This document shows positions 41,833-52,130 of a DNA stretch of 64,000 nt, one piece after another. This stretch comes from Exiguobacterium oxidotolerans JCM 12280 (GTDB taxonomy: Bacteria > Bacillota > Bacilli > Exiguobacteriales > Exiguobacteriaceae): positions 2,546,001 through 2,610,000 of the forward strand of contig NZ_JNIS01000001.1 of the NCBI RefSeq assembly GCF_000702625.1, in the 5' to 3' direction. The notes under the pieces were generated by a model. It did no database searches and was not told where the DNA came from. It worked only from the letters and a program-made list of their open reading frames with translations. How positions within the stretch are numbered: the first letter of the stretch is position 1; every line of letters begins with the position of its first letter. The position numbers were made by a program, and so were the translations under genes.

Positions 41833-43488
41833 ATGCATCATCTTCTGATTGTCGGTGCCGGACAAGGTGGGACGGAAGTGCTACATGCCTTCCAACGTTC
41901 ACCACTCTTGACGGTCATCGGAGTCGTTGATTCAAATGAACAAGCACCAGGTCTTCAGCTGGCAAGACGCGGAGAAATTCGTGTCGAGACATCTTGGACT
42001 GCTTTTGAAGGAACGACGGTCGACTTCATCATCGATGCGACGGGAAAACGTGGCGTATTCGAACAGTTGATTCAATTCTTTCCCGAAGCAGCCGTTCTGC
42101 CGGGGGAATTCGTACGCGTTCTGATTGAACGGCTGACGGAAAAAGAACGAATGCTTGAAGCCATCATCCATTGTACAAGTGAGGCAATTTCGGTTGCCGA
42201 TCAAGACGGTCAAACGATGTTAATCAATCCGGCCTATACACGAATGACGGGGTACAGTGGACAGGACGTCATCGGTAAACCAGCAAGCGCTGACATCGGG
42301 ATGCAGGAATCGGTTCACCTGCGCGTCCTTGAGACCGGTGAAAGTGTTCGCGATGCGCGGATGAAGATTGGCCACGATCGACGCGATATCATCGTCAATG
42401 CGGAACCAGTCGTCGTGGATGGGCAAGTTCGGGGGTCGGTTGGTGTCATTCGTGATATTTCTGAAATGAAGGCGCTCGCGAAAGAATTGAAGGCGGCGCG
42501 TCAAAAAATTCGGACACTCGAGGCGAAATATACGTTTGACGATATCATCGCTGAAAGTGAAGCGATGCGTTTCGTCGTCGATCAAGCAAAGCTTGCTGCA
42601 ACGATGCCGGTCAATGTCTTGATTCGGGGAGAGTCAGGAACAGGAAAAGAATTGTTTGCGCATGCGATTCACGCCGCGAGTGAGCGGCGATACGAACAGC
42701 TTGTCCGTGTCAACTGTGCAGCGATTGCTCCTAGTCTGTTAGAGAGTGAGCTGTTTGGTTATGAAGAAGGAGCGTTCTCGGGAGCGCGCCGTGGTGGAAA
42801 ACGTGGTTATTTTGAAGAGGCGCATGGCGGATCACTTTTTCTTGATGAAATTGGAGAACTGCCGCTCGATGTACAAGTGAAGTTATTGCGGGTCTTACAA
42901 GAAAATGAAGTCGTTCGCGTCGGTGGAACGAAATCGGTACCGGTCGATGTAAGAATCATTGCAGCGACGAATGCGAACCTGGAGCAAAAAATCATTACCG
43001 GTGAGTTTCGCGAAGATCTTTACTACCGGATTAATCGCCTTCCGATTCACATACCAGCCTTGCGTGAACGCCCCGATGATCTTTTGCCTCTATCAACGCA
43101 CTTGCTACGGAAGTTAAATCAAAGCTATGGCCGGTCCGTCGCCCGGATTTCGGAAGATGCACTGGAAGTGATTCGAAAACAGGAGTGGAAAGGCAATGTC
43201 CGTGAGCTTGAGAATGTCATCGGTCGTGCATTGATTTTTACGGACAAAACGGAAGATGTTTTACGAAAAGGCCACCTTCAGCTCGATCATCCGGTCGCTA
43301 AAAAACGAGTTGAACGTCCAAAAAAAGAAATTAAGCATCTGTCTGACGAGATGTCTTATGTCGAAGAACGTTTGATTCGTGAAGCTCTCGAGGCTTTTGA
43401 CGGCAATAAAACAGAAGCCGCAAAACAACTCGGGATTTCCTTGCGTGCCTTGTATTATAAAGTGGAGCGATTTAATATTTATCAATAA
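41833..43488 (+). CDS. bkdR: Sigma-54-dependent activator BkdR
   Basis: The 551-residue regulator has an N-terminal Rossmann-like domain ('LLIVGAGQGGTEVLHAF', about 1-105) and a PAS domain (about 108-215). A sigma-54 AAA+ domain follows with 'RGESGTGKELFAHAIH' (Walker A), 'GYEEGAFSGARRGG' (the GAFTGA loop, here with Ser for Thr) and 'LFLDEIGELP' (Walker B). A Fis-type helix-turn-helix closes it ('NKTEAAKQLGISLRALYYKVER'). It should drive the sigma-54 promoter just downstream. The PAS and Rossmann parts may sense a branched-chain signal. The ATG follows AAAGGGGGAAT. Confidence 0.93.
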   Translation: MHHLLIVGAGQGGTEVLHAFQRSPLLTVIGVVDSNEQAPGLQLARRGEIRVETSWTAFEGTTVDFIIDATGKRGVFEQLIQFFPEAAVLPGEFVRVLIERLTEKERMLEAIIHCTSEAISVADQDGQTMLINPAYTRMTGYSGQDVIGKPASADIGMQESVHLRVLETGESVRDARMKIGHDRRDIIVNAEPVVVDGQVRGSVGVIRDISEMKALAKELKAARQKIRTLEAKYTFDDIIAESEAMRFVVDQAKLAATMPVNVLIRGESGTGKELFAHAIHAASERRYEQLVRVNCAAIAPSLLESELFGYEEGAFSGARRGGKRGYFEEAHGGSLFLDEIGELPLDVQVKLLRVLQENEVVRVGGTKSVPVDVRIIAATNANLEQKIITGEFREDLYYRINRLPIHIPALRERPDDLLPLSTHLLRKLNQSYGRSVARISEDALEVIRKQEWKGNVRELENVIGRALIFTDKTEDVLRKGHLQLDHPVAKKRVERPKKEIKHLSDEMSYVEERLIREALEAFDGNKTEAAKQLGISLRALYYKVERFNIYQ

Positions 43489-43489
43489 T

Positions 43490-43528
43490 TTGCAATTTTT
43501 TGCGTGCAACATATTGCATTAAATGCAA
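43490..43528 (+). promoter_or_regulatory. Candidate BkdR upstream activating sites
   Basis: TTGCATTAAATGCAA at 43514-43528 is a perfect 15-base palindrome. TTGC-N12-GCAA spans 43490-43509. Both lie 50-90 bases before the sigma-54 promoter, the usual place for enhancer-binding dimers. Confidence 0.6.
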
Positions 43529-43580
43529 TTAAATGCAAAATTAAGAAAGGCTTCACGCCAAAAAGAGAGCGTTTTCATAT

Positions 43581-43597
43581 TGGCACGAAAATTGCTA
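43581..43597 (+). promoter_or_regulatory. Sigma-54 promoter of the ptb-bkd operon
   Basis: TGGCAC-N5-TTGCTA matches the -24/-12 consensus at every conserved base. The start site would be near 43608, so the TTG at 43607 cannot be the start codon of ptb. Confidence 0.92.
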
Positions 43598-43633
43598 TTT
43601 GATTAATTGAGTGACAGGTTAGGGGGAAACAAA

Positions 43634-44554
43634 GTGAAGTTTGATCAAATGCTAAAACAAGCTGCTCAGCTTGAGGATTCAATCGTTGCGATTGCTTCCG
43701 CGGATGACGAAGAAGTCATGGATGCCGTCGCACTTGCGATTGAACATGATTTAGCTCGCTTTCATTTATTTGGGGATGCGACCCGGATTCAAAAGATGAT
43801 CCATGCGCGTGGATTGTCAGAGTCACAATTTGTGATCACACACACTGCGACTGCTCAAGAGGCAGCAGAACGTGCAGCTTACGCTGTACGTAAAGGGGAT
43901 GCTAGCGTCTTGATGAAAGGACTTGTTCCGACAGCAACGTTCATGAAAGCTGTTCTGAACAAAGAGATGGGATTACGTTCGGGGAACGTCTTATCTCATG
44001 TCGCATTGTTTGAAGTACCCGGTCGCGAATCGGCAATCGGTTTGACGGACGCTGCAATCCATATCGCACCGACGCTTGAAGATAAAGTCCACATTATTGA
44101 AAATGGCGTATCGGCACTTCGTGCAATCGGCTATACACTTCCGAAAGTAGCCGTCCTCGCAGCAGTCGAGGTCGTTAATCCGACGATGCAGGCGACGATT
44201 GACGCCGCCTTATTGACACAGATGAACCGCCGTGGTCAAATCAAGGATTGCCTTGTCGATGGACCACTCGCTCTTGATAACGCCGTCAATCTAGACGCAG
44301 CCAAACAAAAAGGACTGACAGGTGACGTTGCGGGGGCAGCAGATCTTCTTGTCGTGCCACAAATCGAAGTCGGGAACGTCATTTATAAATCACTGATGTA
44401 TTTCGCACATGCTTCAGTCGCGGCGATTCTAGTTGGAGCGAAAGCACCCGTCGTCTTGACAAGTCGGGCCGATACGGCAGAAGCGAAACTCTATTCATTA
44501 GCCTTTGCTTTACTTAACGCGCAGCAAACGAAAAAAATCAAACAAACAATCTGA
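43634..44554 (+). CDS. ptb: Phosphate butyryltransferase
   Basis: The 306-residue enzyme exchanges CoA for phosphate on butyryl- and branched acyl-CoA. '[41 protein letters not shown]' and '[21 protein letters not shown]' are family blocks. The GTG at 43634, behind AGGGGGAAAC, is the only start compatible with the promoter. It is the first gene of the seven-gene operon; with buk it converts acyl-CoA to acid plus ATP. Confidence 0.94.
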   Translation: MKFDQMLKQAAQLEDSIVAIASADDEEVMDAVALAIEHDLARFHLFGDATRIQKMIHARGLSESQFVITHTATAQEAAERAAYAVRKGDASVLMKGLVPTATFMKAVLNKEMGLRSGNVLSHVALFEVPGRESAIGLTDAAIHIAPTLEDKVHIIENGVSALRAIGYTLPKVAVLAAVEVVNPTMQATIDAALLTQMNRRGQIKDCLVDGPLALDNAVNLDAAKQKGLTGDVAGAADLLVVPQIEVGNVIYKSLMYFAHASVAAILVGAKAPVVLTSRADTAEAKLYSLAFALLNAQQTKKIKQTI

Positions 44555-44567
44555 GGAGGAACTTAAA

Positions 44568-45692
44568 ATGGTTGAAACAAATGTAGAAACACGCTTTAGT
44601 ATTTTTGAAACAATGGAAATGGAAGATTATGAACAAGTCGTGTTCTGTCATGATAAAGTTTCGGGATTAAAAGCCATCATCGCCATCCACGATACGACGC
44701 TCGGCCCAGCGCTTGGTGGTCTTCGTATGTGGAACTATGCATCTGACGAGGAAGCATTAGTTGATGCGCTTCGTTTATCAAAAGGGATGACGTATAAAAA
44801 TGCGGCAGCTGGCCTCAACCTCGGTGGCGGGAAAGCCGTCATCATCGGTGATGCGAAAACACAAAAATCAGAAGCCTTGTTCCGTGCATTCGGTCGTTAT
44901 GTCCAGTCATTGAACGGTCGTTACATCACAGCAGAGGACGTCAATACGACGGTTGCTGACATGGATTATATTCACATGGAAACAGATTTCGTGACAGGTG
45001 TCAGTCCAGCCTTCGGTTCAAGCGGAAACCCGTCACCGGTCACAGCATACGGTGTCTACCGCGGGATGAAAGCAGCAGCAAAAGAAGTCTACGGAACAGA
45101 TTCGCTTGGTGGAAAAACAATTGCCATCCAAGGCGTCGGGAACGTGGCATTCAATCTTTGCCGCCATCTCCATGAAGAAGGGGCAAAACTAATCGTCACG
45201 GACATCAATCAAGATGCATTACGTCGTGCGGAAGAAGCATTCGGTGCCTTGATTGTCGCACCAGATGAGATTTACAGCGTTGACGCTGATATCTTCGCAC
45301 CATGTGCGCTTGGGGCAACGTTGAACGACGAGACGATTCCCCAACTGAAAGTCAAAGTCATCGCCGGCGCAGCAAACAACCAGCTGAAAGAAGACCGTCA
45401 CGGTGACATGCTCGAAGAACGCGGTATTCTGTACGCGCCAGACTTCGTCATCAATGCAGGTGGTGTCATCAACGTTGCGGACGAACTGGATGGATACAAC
45501 CGTGACCGGGCGATGAAAAAAGTTGAACTTGTGTATGACGCTGTCGCAAAAGTCATCGAGATTTCAAAACGTGACCACCTGCCGACATATCGTGCGGCTG
45601 AAAAAATGGCAGAAGAGCGAATTGCGACGATGCGCAGTGCACGTAGTCAATTCTTGCGTCGTGATAAAAATATCTTAGGGTCACGCGGATAA
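44568..45692 (+). CDS. bcd: Leucine (branched-chain amino acid) dehydrogenase
   Basis: The 374-residue enzyme oxidatively deaminates Leu, Ile and Val with NAD. '[43 protein letters not shown]' holds the two catalytic Lys residues. '[15 protein letters not shown]' and the NAD loop '[13 protein letters not shown]' follow. The ATG at 44568 follows GAGGAGGAAC; the frame upstream overlaps ptb. It supplies 2-oxo acids to the BkdA complex downstream. Confidence 0.96.
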   Translation: MVETNVETRFSIFETMEMEDYEQVVFCHDKVSGLKAIIAIHDTTLGPALGGLRMWNYASDEEALVDALRLSKGMTYKNAAAGLNLGGGKAVIIGDAKTQKSEALFRAFGRYVQSLNGRYITAEDVNTTVADMDYIHMETDFVTGVSPAFGSSGNPSPVTAYGVYRGMKAAAKEVYGTDSLGGKTIAIQGVGNVAFNLCRHLHEEGAKLIVTDINQDALRRAEEAFGALIVAPDEIYSVDADIFAPCALGATLNDETIPQLKVKVIAGAANNQLKEDRHGDMLEERGILYAPDFVINAGGVINVADELDGYNRDRAMKKVELVYDAVAKVIEISKRDHLPTYRAAEKMAEERIATMRSARSQFLRRDKNILGSRG

Positions 45693-45705
45693 GAGGAGGA
45701 TTCAG

Positions 45706-46809
45706 ATGAGCGAACGTATTTTAACGATCAATCCTGGTTCAACTTCGACGAAGATTGGGATCTTCGAAGGAACGGAGCAGTTGTTTGCGAAGACGTTACG
45801 CCACCCAGCTGAAGCGGTCGGAGGACCGCTTCACGCTCAGCTGGAAATACGGCGTCAAGTGGTGTTGGATGTATTGGCACAAGAAAAGATTGAATTGAGA
45901 GCGCTTACTGCAGTCGTCGGACGTGGCGGTCTACTTCGTCCGCTCGTCAGTGGGACGTATGCCGTCAATCAGGAAATGCGTGAAGACTTGTTAAGTGGCA
46001 TTTTTGGGGTTCATGCATCGAATCTCGGAGGGTTACTAGCAGACGAAATCGCTCGCACGTTATCGATTCCATCGTTCATCGTCGATCCGGTCGTTGTAGA
46101 TGAACTTGAGCCGATTGCTCGAATTACGGGATTACCTGAACTTGAACGCAAAAGCATTTTTCATGCGTTGAATCAAAAAGCAGTCGCGAAACGATATGCG
46201 AAACAAGTCGAAATGCCATATGAGGAAATGCGTCTAATCGTCGCACACATGGGAGGCGGGATTACCGTCGGTGCACATCTCGACGGACGGGTCATCGATG
46301 TCAACAATGGCCTGGACGGGGAAGGCTCATTTTCACCGGAACGAAGCGGTTCCCTACCTGTTGGTCAACTAGTAGAACTATGTTATAGTACCAAGTATAA
46401 ACTCGAGGAAATGAAGCGTCTGGTCGTAGGATCAGGCGGACTTGTCGCGCACCTAGGGACATTTGACGCAATCGAAATCGAACGTCGAATCGATGCCGGG
46501 GACGAAAAGGCTGCCTTATTGTACGACGCGATGGCTTACCGGATCGCAAAAGAAATTGCTGCCCAAAGTGCAGTCTTATATGGTCAAATCGATGCCATCA
46601 TTTTAACGGGTGGCTTAGCATACAGCGACCGGTTGACGAGTGCGATCGAAGAACGCATCACGCACCTCGGACAAGTGATCCGGATACCGGGTGAAGATGA
46701 GTTACGTGCACTTGCGGAAGGTGTACTACGTGTTTTACGCGGAGAAGAAGAAGTTAAGGAATATGGAGGCGAACCAACATGGCTAGAGAATTCGACGTCG
46801 TTGTCTTAG
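45706..46809 (+). CDS. buk: Butyrate kinase
   Basis: The 367-residue acetokinase-family enzyme makes ATP from acyl phosphate. '[18 protein letters not shown]' is the N-terminal signature, '[36 protein letters not shown]' the central one, and '[14 protein letters not shown]' the C-terminal one. Its 3' end overlaps lpdV by 31 bases in another frame, more than the usual four. Confidence 0.95.
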   Translation: MSERILTINPGSTSTKIGIFEGTEQLFAKTLRHPAEAVGGPLHAQLEIRRQVVLDVLAQEKIELRALTAVVGRGGLLRPLVSGTYAVNQEMREDLLSGIFGVHASNLGGLLADEIARTLSIPSFIVDPVVVDELEPIARITGLPELERKSIFHALNQKAVAKRYAKQVEMPYEEMRLIVAHMGGGITVGAHLDGRVIDVNNGLDGEGSFSPERSGSLPVGQLVELCYSTKYKLEEMKRLVVGSGGLVAHLGTFDAIEIERRIDAGDEKAALLYDAMAYRIAKEIAAQSAVLYGQIDAIILTGGLAYSDRLTSAIEERITHLGQVIRIPGEDELRALAEGVLRVLRGEEEVKEYGGEPTWLENSTSLS

Positions 46810-48200
46810 GTGGCGGACCGGGCGGTTATGTAGCGGCAATTCGTGCTGCACAAGCCGGCAAGACGGTCGCAATCGTAGAACAAGGAAAACTCGGGGGAAC
46901 CTGTTTACACCGTGGCTGTATCCCTTCAAAGGCACTTTTAAAATCAGCAGCGGTCTATCAGACAGTCAAACACGCCGCTACATATGGCGTCGACGTACCG
47001 GAATCGTTTTTACGATTCGAACAGGTCAAACAACGGAAACAAGACATCGTCGATGGACTGGAATCCGGGATTCAACATTTAATGAAAAAAGGAAAAATCG
47101 AAGTTTTCCATGGTCGGGGATCGATTCTTGGGCCAAGCATCTTTTCACCGATGCCGGGGACGATCAGTGTCGAACCGGAAGAAGGGGAAGGGGAATTGAT
47201 TTTACCGCGTCAATTGATTGTCGCGACAGGATCACGTCCACGTCCGTTAGCCGGTCTGTCGTTTGATTCCGAATATGTCCTCAGCTCAGATGAAGCACTC
47301 GACATGAATGCGTTACCTAACTCGATCGTCATCATCGGCGGCGGGGTCATCGGCATCGAATGGGCATCGATGTTGACGGACTTTGATGTCAATGTCACGG
47401 TCGTCGAGTTCAGTGACCGGATTTTACCGACGGAAGATCAAGCAGTCAGTCGTGAAGTGGCCCGTCAGCTGAAAAAACGCGGTGTCAAGATTTTGACGAG
47501 CGCGGCTGCGCAAAGTGACAGCTTCAAGATGACGGATTCAGGGGTGACGATCGACGTCGATCGAAATGGTGACAAAACGACGCTTGCGGCAGATAAGTTG
47601 CTTGTCGCCATCGGACGGATGGCGAACGTCGAAGGGATTGGGCTTGAGAACACGAACATCGTCGTCGAGAATGGATTTATTCAAGTCGATGCTGATTTCC
47701 GGACGAAAGACAATCATATCTATGCGATTGGCGACGTCATCGGACGCCTGCAACTCGCGCACGTTGCATCCGCTGAAGGCGCAAAAGCGGTCGAAGCAAT
47801 CGTCAATGGGTCGACGACGCCACTCAATTACGCGTTTGTCCCACGCTGTATCTACAGTGTACCGGAAGCAGCTTCGGTCGGTCTGACGGAAGCAGAAGCA
47901 AAAAATGCCGGGATGGATGTCAAAACGGGAATGTTTTCGTTTAACGGACTCGGTAAGGCACGCATCGAAGGCGAAGCCGCCGGATTCATCAAACTGGTCT
48001 CTGATGCGAAAACAGACGATTTAGTCGGTGTCCATATCGTCGGACCAAAAGCAACGGAACTGATTAGCGAAGGTGGGCTGGCGCTTGTCTTGAATGCGAC
48101 GGCATGGGAAGTCGGGCAGCTCGTTCACCCGCACCCAGCCTTGTCAGAAGCATTCGGTGAAGCAGCACTCGCAGTTGACGGATTAGCGGTTCACGCATAA
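46779..48200 (+). CDS. lpdV: Dihydrolipoyl dehydrogenase (E3) of the branched-chain complex
   Basis: The 473-residue flavoenzyme reoxidises lipoamide on BkdB. The FAD loop '[18 protein letters not shown]', redox pair Cys42/Cys47 in '[13 protein letters not shown]', NAD loop '[15 protein letters not shown]', 'YAIGDV' and the C-terminal His-Glu pair in '[13 protein letters not shown]' are all present. The ATG at 46779 follows TGGAGG and lies inside the end of buk. Confidence 0.95.
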   Translation: MAREFDVVVLGGGPGGYVAAIRAAQAGKTVAIVEQGKLGGTCLHRGCIPSKALLKSAAVYQTVKHAATYGVDVPESFLRFEQVKQRKQDIVDGLESGIQHLMKKGKIEVFHGRGSILGPSIFSPMPGTISVEPEEGEGELILPRQLIVATGSRPRPLAGLSFDSEYVLSSDEALDMNALPNSIVIIGGGVIGIEWASMLTDFDVNVTVVEFSDRILPTEDQAVSREVARQLKKRGVKILTSAAAQSDSFKMTDSGVTIDVDRNGDKTTLAADKLLVAIGRMANVEGIGLENTNIVVENGFIQVDADFRTKDNHIYAIGDVIGRLQLAHVASAEGAKAVEAIVNGSTTPLNYAFVPRCIYSVPEAASVGLTEAEAKNAGMDVKTGMFSFNGLGKARIEGEAAGFIKLVSDAKTDDLVGVHIVGPKATELISEGGLALVLNATAWEVGQLVHPHPALSEAFGEAALAVDGLAVHA

Positions 48201-48213
48201 GGAGGAATAACGG

Positions 48214-49227
48214 ATGGAAAAAATAGAATTCAAAGAACTCGTTGAGCTCGGACTGACGGAGCAAGATGCAATCCAGATGTTTGAAACGATGGTACGGGCA
48301 CGAAAAATTGATGAGCGGATGTGGAAATTGAACCGGGCAGGTAAGATTCCGTTCCTCGTTTCTTGCCAAGGGCAAGAAGCGGCACAAGTCGGGGCGGCAT
48401 TCGCACTCGAAAAAGGAACGGATTATATTTTACCGTACTACCGTGATTTAGGGGTCGTCCTTCATTTCGGTCAAACATCGCGTGACATCATGTTGTCTGC
48501 GTTCGCGAAAGCAGAAGATCCAAACTCAGGTGGACGTCAAATGCCGGGACATTATGGCTCACGTGCCTTAAACATCGTCACGGGATCAAGTCCTGTCACG
48601 ACACAAGTCCCGCATGCGGTCGGGATTGCCCTGGCTGCGAAAATGCGTAAGGAACCACTTGTCGCGTATGTTTCGTTTGGTGAAGGATCATCGAACCAAG
48701 GGGATTTCCATGAAGGGGCGAACTTTGCCGGGATTCATAAATTACCGGTGATTCTCTTCTGTGAGAACAATAAATATGCGATTTCAACACCACTCTCGAA
48801 ACAATTGTCAGCGAAACATGTCGCAGACCGTGCAATTGGTTACGGTATGCCGGGGGTGACGATTGACGGGATTGATCCACTTGCTGTCTATAAAGCAGTC
48901 AAGGAAGCACGTGACCGTGGTATCCGTGGAGAAGGTCCAACGTTGATTGAAGTCGAAGTTGAACGCCTTGTCCCTCACTCGTCAGACGATGATGATAAAT
49001 CGTATCGTTCGGCAGAAGAACTGGCAGAACTGAAAACACGCGACGGCATCAAGATTTTCCGGGCGAAATTGATTGATATGGGTGTCTTGACTGAGGAGTC
49101 AGCGACAGAAATCGAGACGACACTCGAACGTGAAGTCGAAGAAGCGACGGCTTACGCAGAAGCAGCGGCGTATGACTTACCGGAAAATGCACTTCGTTAC
49201 GTGTACGACGAGGAGGAAACGAAATGA
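48214..49227 (+). CDS. bkdAA: Branched-chain 2-oxo acid dehydrogenase E1 alpha
   Basis: The 337-residue subunit binds thiamine diphosphate: 'SFGEGSSNQGDFHEGANFAGIHKLPVILFCENN' carries the conserved binding motif. 'GRQMPGHYGS' and 'VPHSSDDDDKSYRSAEEL' (the phosphorylation-loop region of eukaryotic counterparts) are typical. It decarboxylates 2-oxo acids from Leu, Ile and Val. It overlaps bkdAB by four bases. The products prime the branched-chain fatty acids common in this group. Confidence 0.95.
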   Translation: MEKIEFKELVELGLTEQDAIQMFETMVRARKIDERMWKLNRAGKIPFLVSCQGQEAAQVGAAFALEKGTDYILPYYRDLGVVLHFGQTSRDIMLSAFAKAEDPNSGGRQMPGHYGSRALNIVTGSSPVTTQVPHAVGIALAAKMRKEPLVAYVSFGEGSSNQGDFHEGANFAGIHKLPVILFCENNKYAISTPLSKQLSAKHVADRAIGYGMPGVTIDGIDPLAVYKAVKEARDRGIRGEGPTLIEVEVERLVPHSSDDDDKSYRSAEELAELKTRDGIKIFRAKLIDMGVLTEESATEIETTLEREVEEATAYAEAAAYDLPENALRYVYDEEETK

Positions 49228-50207
49228 CGACATTAAGTTTAATTGAAGCAATCAATAGCGCGATCAAAGAAGAAATGGAACGTGATGATTCCGTCTTTAT
49301 CTTAGGTGAGGACGTCGGTGTCCGTGGTGGCGTGTTCCGCGCGACACAAGGATTGCTTGAGCAGTTCGGAGAAGAACGTGTCATCGATGCACCACTCGCT
49401 GAGAGTGCGATTGCGGGTGTTGGAATCGGAGCTGCCATGTACGGCATGCGTCCGATTGCTGAGATGCAGTTCGCCGACTTTATCATGCCGGCCGTCAACC
49501 AAATCGTCAGTGAGGCGGCAAAAATTCGGTACCGTTCGAACAACGACTGGATTTGTCCAATCGTCATCCGTGCACCATTTGGTGGCGGCATTCATGGTGC
49601 ATTGTACCATTCGCAATCAGTCGAAGCGATGTTCAATTCGACGCCGGGTCTAAAAATCGTCATTCCGTCAAACCCATACGATGCCAAAGGGTTACTGAAG
49701 GCAGCGATTCGCTCGAATGATCCTGTTCTGTTCTTTGAGCATAAACGGGGTTACCGGTTACTAAAAGGTGAAGTTCCGGAAGAGGACTACACGGTTGAAA
49801 TCGGGAAGGCCGATGTCAAACGGGACGGAGAAGACGTCACCGTCATCACGTACGGACTTTGTGTCCAAATGGCGCTTGATGCAGCAGCGCGTCTTGAAAA
49901 AGACGGCATCGACGTCCATATCCTCGATCTTCGGACCGTCTATCCGATCGACCGGGCGGCAGTCGTCGCAGCGGCGCAAAAAACGGGGAAAGTCTTGCTT
50001 GTGACGGAAGATAATAAAGAAGGCAGTGTCATGAGTGAAGTCTCGGCAATCATCGCGGAAGAAGCCTTGTTCGATCTTGATGCACCAGTCGAACGATTGT
50101 GCGGACCTGATGTACCGGCGATGCCATACGCACCGACGATGGAGAAGTTCTTCAACATCTCAAGCGAAAAAATCGAAGAAAAAATCCGGACGCTGTACGC
50201 GTACTGA
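49224..50207 (+). CDS. bkdAB: Branched-chain 2-oxo acid dehydrogenase E1 beta
   Basis: The 327-residue subunit has 'LGEDVGVRGGVFRATQGLLEQFGEERVIDAPLAESAIAGVGIGAAM' and 'GLCVQMALDAAARLEKDGIDVHILDLRTVYPID'. It also has 'PYAPTMEKFF' near the end, all diagnostic of E1 beta. It pairs with BkdAA as a heterotetramer. Confidence 0.95.
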   Translation: MTTLSLIEAINSAIKEEMERDDSVFILGEDVGVRGGVFRATQGLLEQFGEERVIDAPLAESAIAGVGIGAAMYGMRPIAEMQFADFIMPAVNQIVSEAAKIRYRSNNDWICPIVIRAPFGGGIHGALYHSQSVEAMFNSTPGLKIVIPSNPYDAKGLLKAAIRSNDPVLFFEHKRGYRLLKGEVPEEDYTVEIGKADVKRDGEDVTVITYGLCVQMALDAAARLEKDGIDVHILDLRTVYPIDRAAVVAAAQKTGKVLLVTEDNKEGSVMSEVSAIIAEEALFDLDAPVERLCGPDVPAMPYAPTMEKFFNISSEKIEEKIRTLYAY

Positions 50208-50220
50208 GGGGGACCCGTCA

Positions 50221-51495
50221 ATGAAGACAGAAACATTAACGATGCCACAACTTGGTGAGAGCGTGACGGAAGGAACGATTTCGTTATGGCTCGTCAAACC
50301 AGGAGATACCGTCAAAAAGTATGATCCGATTGCTGAAGTCATCACCGATAAAGTGACAGCCGAAGTACCATCATCGTTCGATGGTGTCATCGACAAGCTG
50401 CTCGCTGAAGAAGGGGACACGCTCCAAGTCGGGGAAGCGATCGTCACGTTACAAGTCAGTGGTGGATCGACGGAAGTTGCAGCGACTGAAGAAGAAATCC
50501 CGGCCGTAAAAGAGCAGACGGTAGAAGCAGATCAGTCGATGAAAAAACGCTATTCACCAGCTGTGCTGAAGTTATCAGCAGAACACGGCATCAACCTCGA
50601 TCACGTCAATGGGACGGGAGCGGGTGGTCGGATTACACGTAAAGACTTGCTGAAACTCGTTGAGTCCGGTCAGGTCAATCAACCGGATGTCGTCGAGGCA
50701 CCAACGATCGAGACCGTACCGACGCCGGCAAAAGCGGCAACCGAGGCACCGGCACCGAAGTCTGCCCCAAAACCGACGATGAGTACGACGGAAGACGGCG
50801 ATATTGAAATTCCGACGGCGGGTGTCCGTCAAGCGATCGCGAGTAACATGGTGCGCTCGAAACAGGAAGCACCACACGCCTGGTTGATGGTGGAAGTCGA
50901 TGTGACGAATCTGGTCGAAGCACGGAATCGTCATAAAGATCAGTTCTTCAAACAAGAAGGCGTCAAATTGACGTTCTTGCCGTTCTTCATGAAAGCAACA
51001 GTCGAAGGACTGAAGAAACATCCAATCATGAACTCACAGTGGGCAGGCGATAAAATCATTCAAAAACGGGCGATCAACCTGTCACTCGCCGTCGCGACGC
51101 AAGAAGCGTTATTCGTCCCGGTCGTCAAACATGCGGACGAACTGAGTATTAAGGGACTCGCTCGGGCGATTGATGACTTCAGCAAACGGGCACAGGCTGG
51201 CAAGTTATCGTCAAGCGAGATGCAAGGTGGTACGTTCACCGTCAATAACACGGGTTCATTCGGTTCGATTCAATCGGCACCGATCTTGAACTTCCCGCAA
51301 GCGGCGATTTTATCCGTCGAATCGATTGTCAAGCGCCCGGTTTGGGTCAACGGCATGTTCGCGGCACGTGACATGGTCAACTTATGTATGTCGATCGATC
51401 ACCGTGTACTGGACGGGTTAGTGGCCGGTCAATTCCTGCAGACGGTCAAGCATGCACTCGAATCAATCGACCCGGATCAACTCGCTTTATACTAA
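50221..51495 (+). CDS. bkdB: Branched-chain 2-oxo acid dehydrogenase E2 (lipoamide acyltransferase)
   Basis: The 424-residue core protein has a lipoyl domain (lipoyl-Lys44 in 'VITDKVTAEVPS') and an Ala/Pro/Glu linker. An E3/E1-binding domain spans about 110-148 ('YSPAVLKLSAEHGINLDHVNGTGAGGRITRKDLL'). A catalytic domain ends with 'SIDHRVLDGLVAGQFL'. The ATG at 50221 follows GAGGGGG; an open frame upstream overlaps bkdAB and is not used. It ends the operon; no clear terminator separates it from the trp promoter five bases later. Confidence 0.95.
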   Translation: MKTETLTMPQLGESVTEGTISLWLVKPGDTVKKYDPIAEVITDKVTAEVPSSFDGVIDKLLAEEGDTLQVGEAIVTLQVSGGSTEVAATEEEIPAVKEQTVEADQSMKKRYSPAVLKLSAEHGINLDHVNGTGAGGRITRKDLLKLVESGQVNQPDVVEAPTIETVPTPAKAATEAPAPKSAPKPTMSTTEDGDIEIPTAGVRQAIASNMVRSKQEAPHAWLMVEVDVTNLVEARNRHKDQFFKQEGVKLTFLPFFMKATVEGLKKHPIMNSQWAGDKIIQKRAINLSLAVATQEALFVPVVKHADELSIKGLARAIDDFSKRAQAGKLSSSEMQGGTFTVNNTGSFGSIQSAPILNFPQAAILSVESIVKRPVWVNGMFAARDMVNLCMSIDHRVLDGLVAGQFLQTVKHALESIDPDQLALY

Positions 51496-51499
51496 ATGG

Positions 51500-51531
51500 T
51501 TGACAGGTCGGTCGAAGCGACGTAATATAAT
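51500..51531 (+). promoter_or_regulatory. Promoter of the trp operon leader
   Basis: TTGACA at 51500-51505 is followed by TAATAT at 17 bases or TATAAT at 20 bases spacing (51523-51531). It starts right after the bkdB stop. Confidence 0.65.
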
Positions 51532-51544
51532 AAACAATTGAACA

Positions 51545-51816
51545 ACACAACGCTACGACGAAGAAGAGTAGCCCGTGAAACGATTGAAGAGAGCTGATGG
51601 GTGGTGCGAATCAGTATCGGGAAACAGGTGAATGGGCTTTTGAGCATCAGACCGAACTTGAAGTAGGCTCTGACGGTGACCTCCCGTTATCGAGGACGAC
51701 GAATCAGGTGCGCCGGTTCGTTCGAGGGGACTATTGTATAGTCAACGAAGGTGGTACCGCGGGGTTTTCCCGTCCTTCATGTGAATCATCACATGACTGG
51801 ACAGGAAGACCCTTTT
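51545..51816 (+). promoter_or_regulatory. T-box element 1 (Trp) with terminator
   Basis: A long Stem I region starts near 51560. GGTGGTGCGAA (GNUG-type) is at 51600-51610. GAATGGG at 51630-51636 offers a UGG specifier after GAA, and AGTAGG follows at 51662. The T-box sequence AAGGTGGTACCGCGG is at 51748-51762. It is followed by a terminator stem GGGTTTTCC-CGTCC/GGAC-AGGAAGACCC (51762-51812) and TTTT. Uncharged tRNA-Trp should favour the antiterminator and let transcription pass. Confidence 0.9.
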
Positions 51817-51849
51817 CGTATACAACAATATAAAAAAATCGATGAATGA

Positions 51850-52108
51850 GTTAAGTAGTTAAACACATCACTGTTTCAGAGAGCCGGAGAAGGGTGGGAC
51901 TTCGGCACAGGGAGGTTTAATGAATGGTCTCATGAGAGCATGGCTGAATTTACAGTAGGTCATGACGGAAGCCCCCGTTATCGTAGGCTACGGTGTCCCT
52001 GAAGTGAGGAAGCACCGGAAAAGTGGGAACGCAACAAACGTTCCAATCGAGGTGGCACCGCGAGTTAATCGTCCTCCATGTAGCAATTGCTATGTGGAGG
52101 ACTTTTTT
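51850..52108 (+). promoter_or_regulatory. T-box element 2 (Trp) with terminator
   Basis: A second complete element follows 35 bases later. It has GAATGGT at 51922-51928 with a UGG specifier, AGTAGG at 51954-51959, and the T-box GAGGTGGCACCGCGAG at 52049-52064. A terminator GTCCTCCAT/ATGTGGAGGAC runs from 52071 to 52101 with seven T residues. Together the 635 bases between bkdB and trpE hold only these leader elements. Confidence 0.92.
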
Positions 52109-52130
52109 TATACCAGGAGGCGAAATCAGG

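Noticed and set aside
50035-50220. N-terminal extension of BkdB
   Set aside because: The extension overlaps bkdAB in another frame; the ATG at 50221 has a strong ribosome site and starts exactly at the lipoyl domain.
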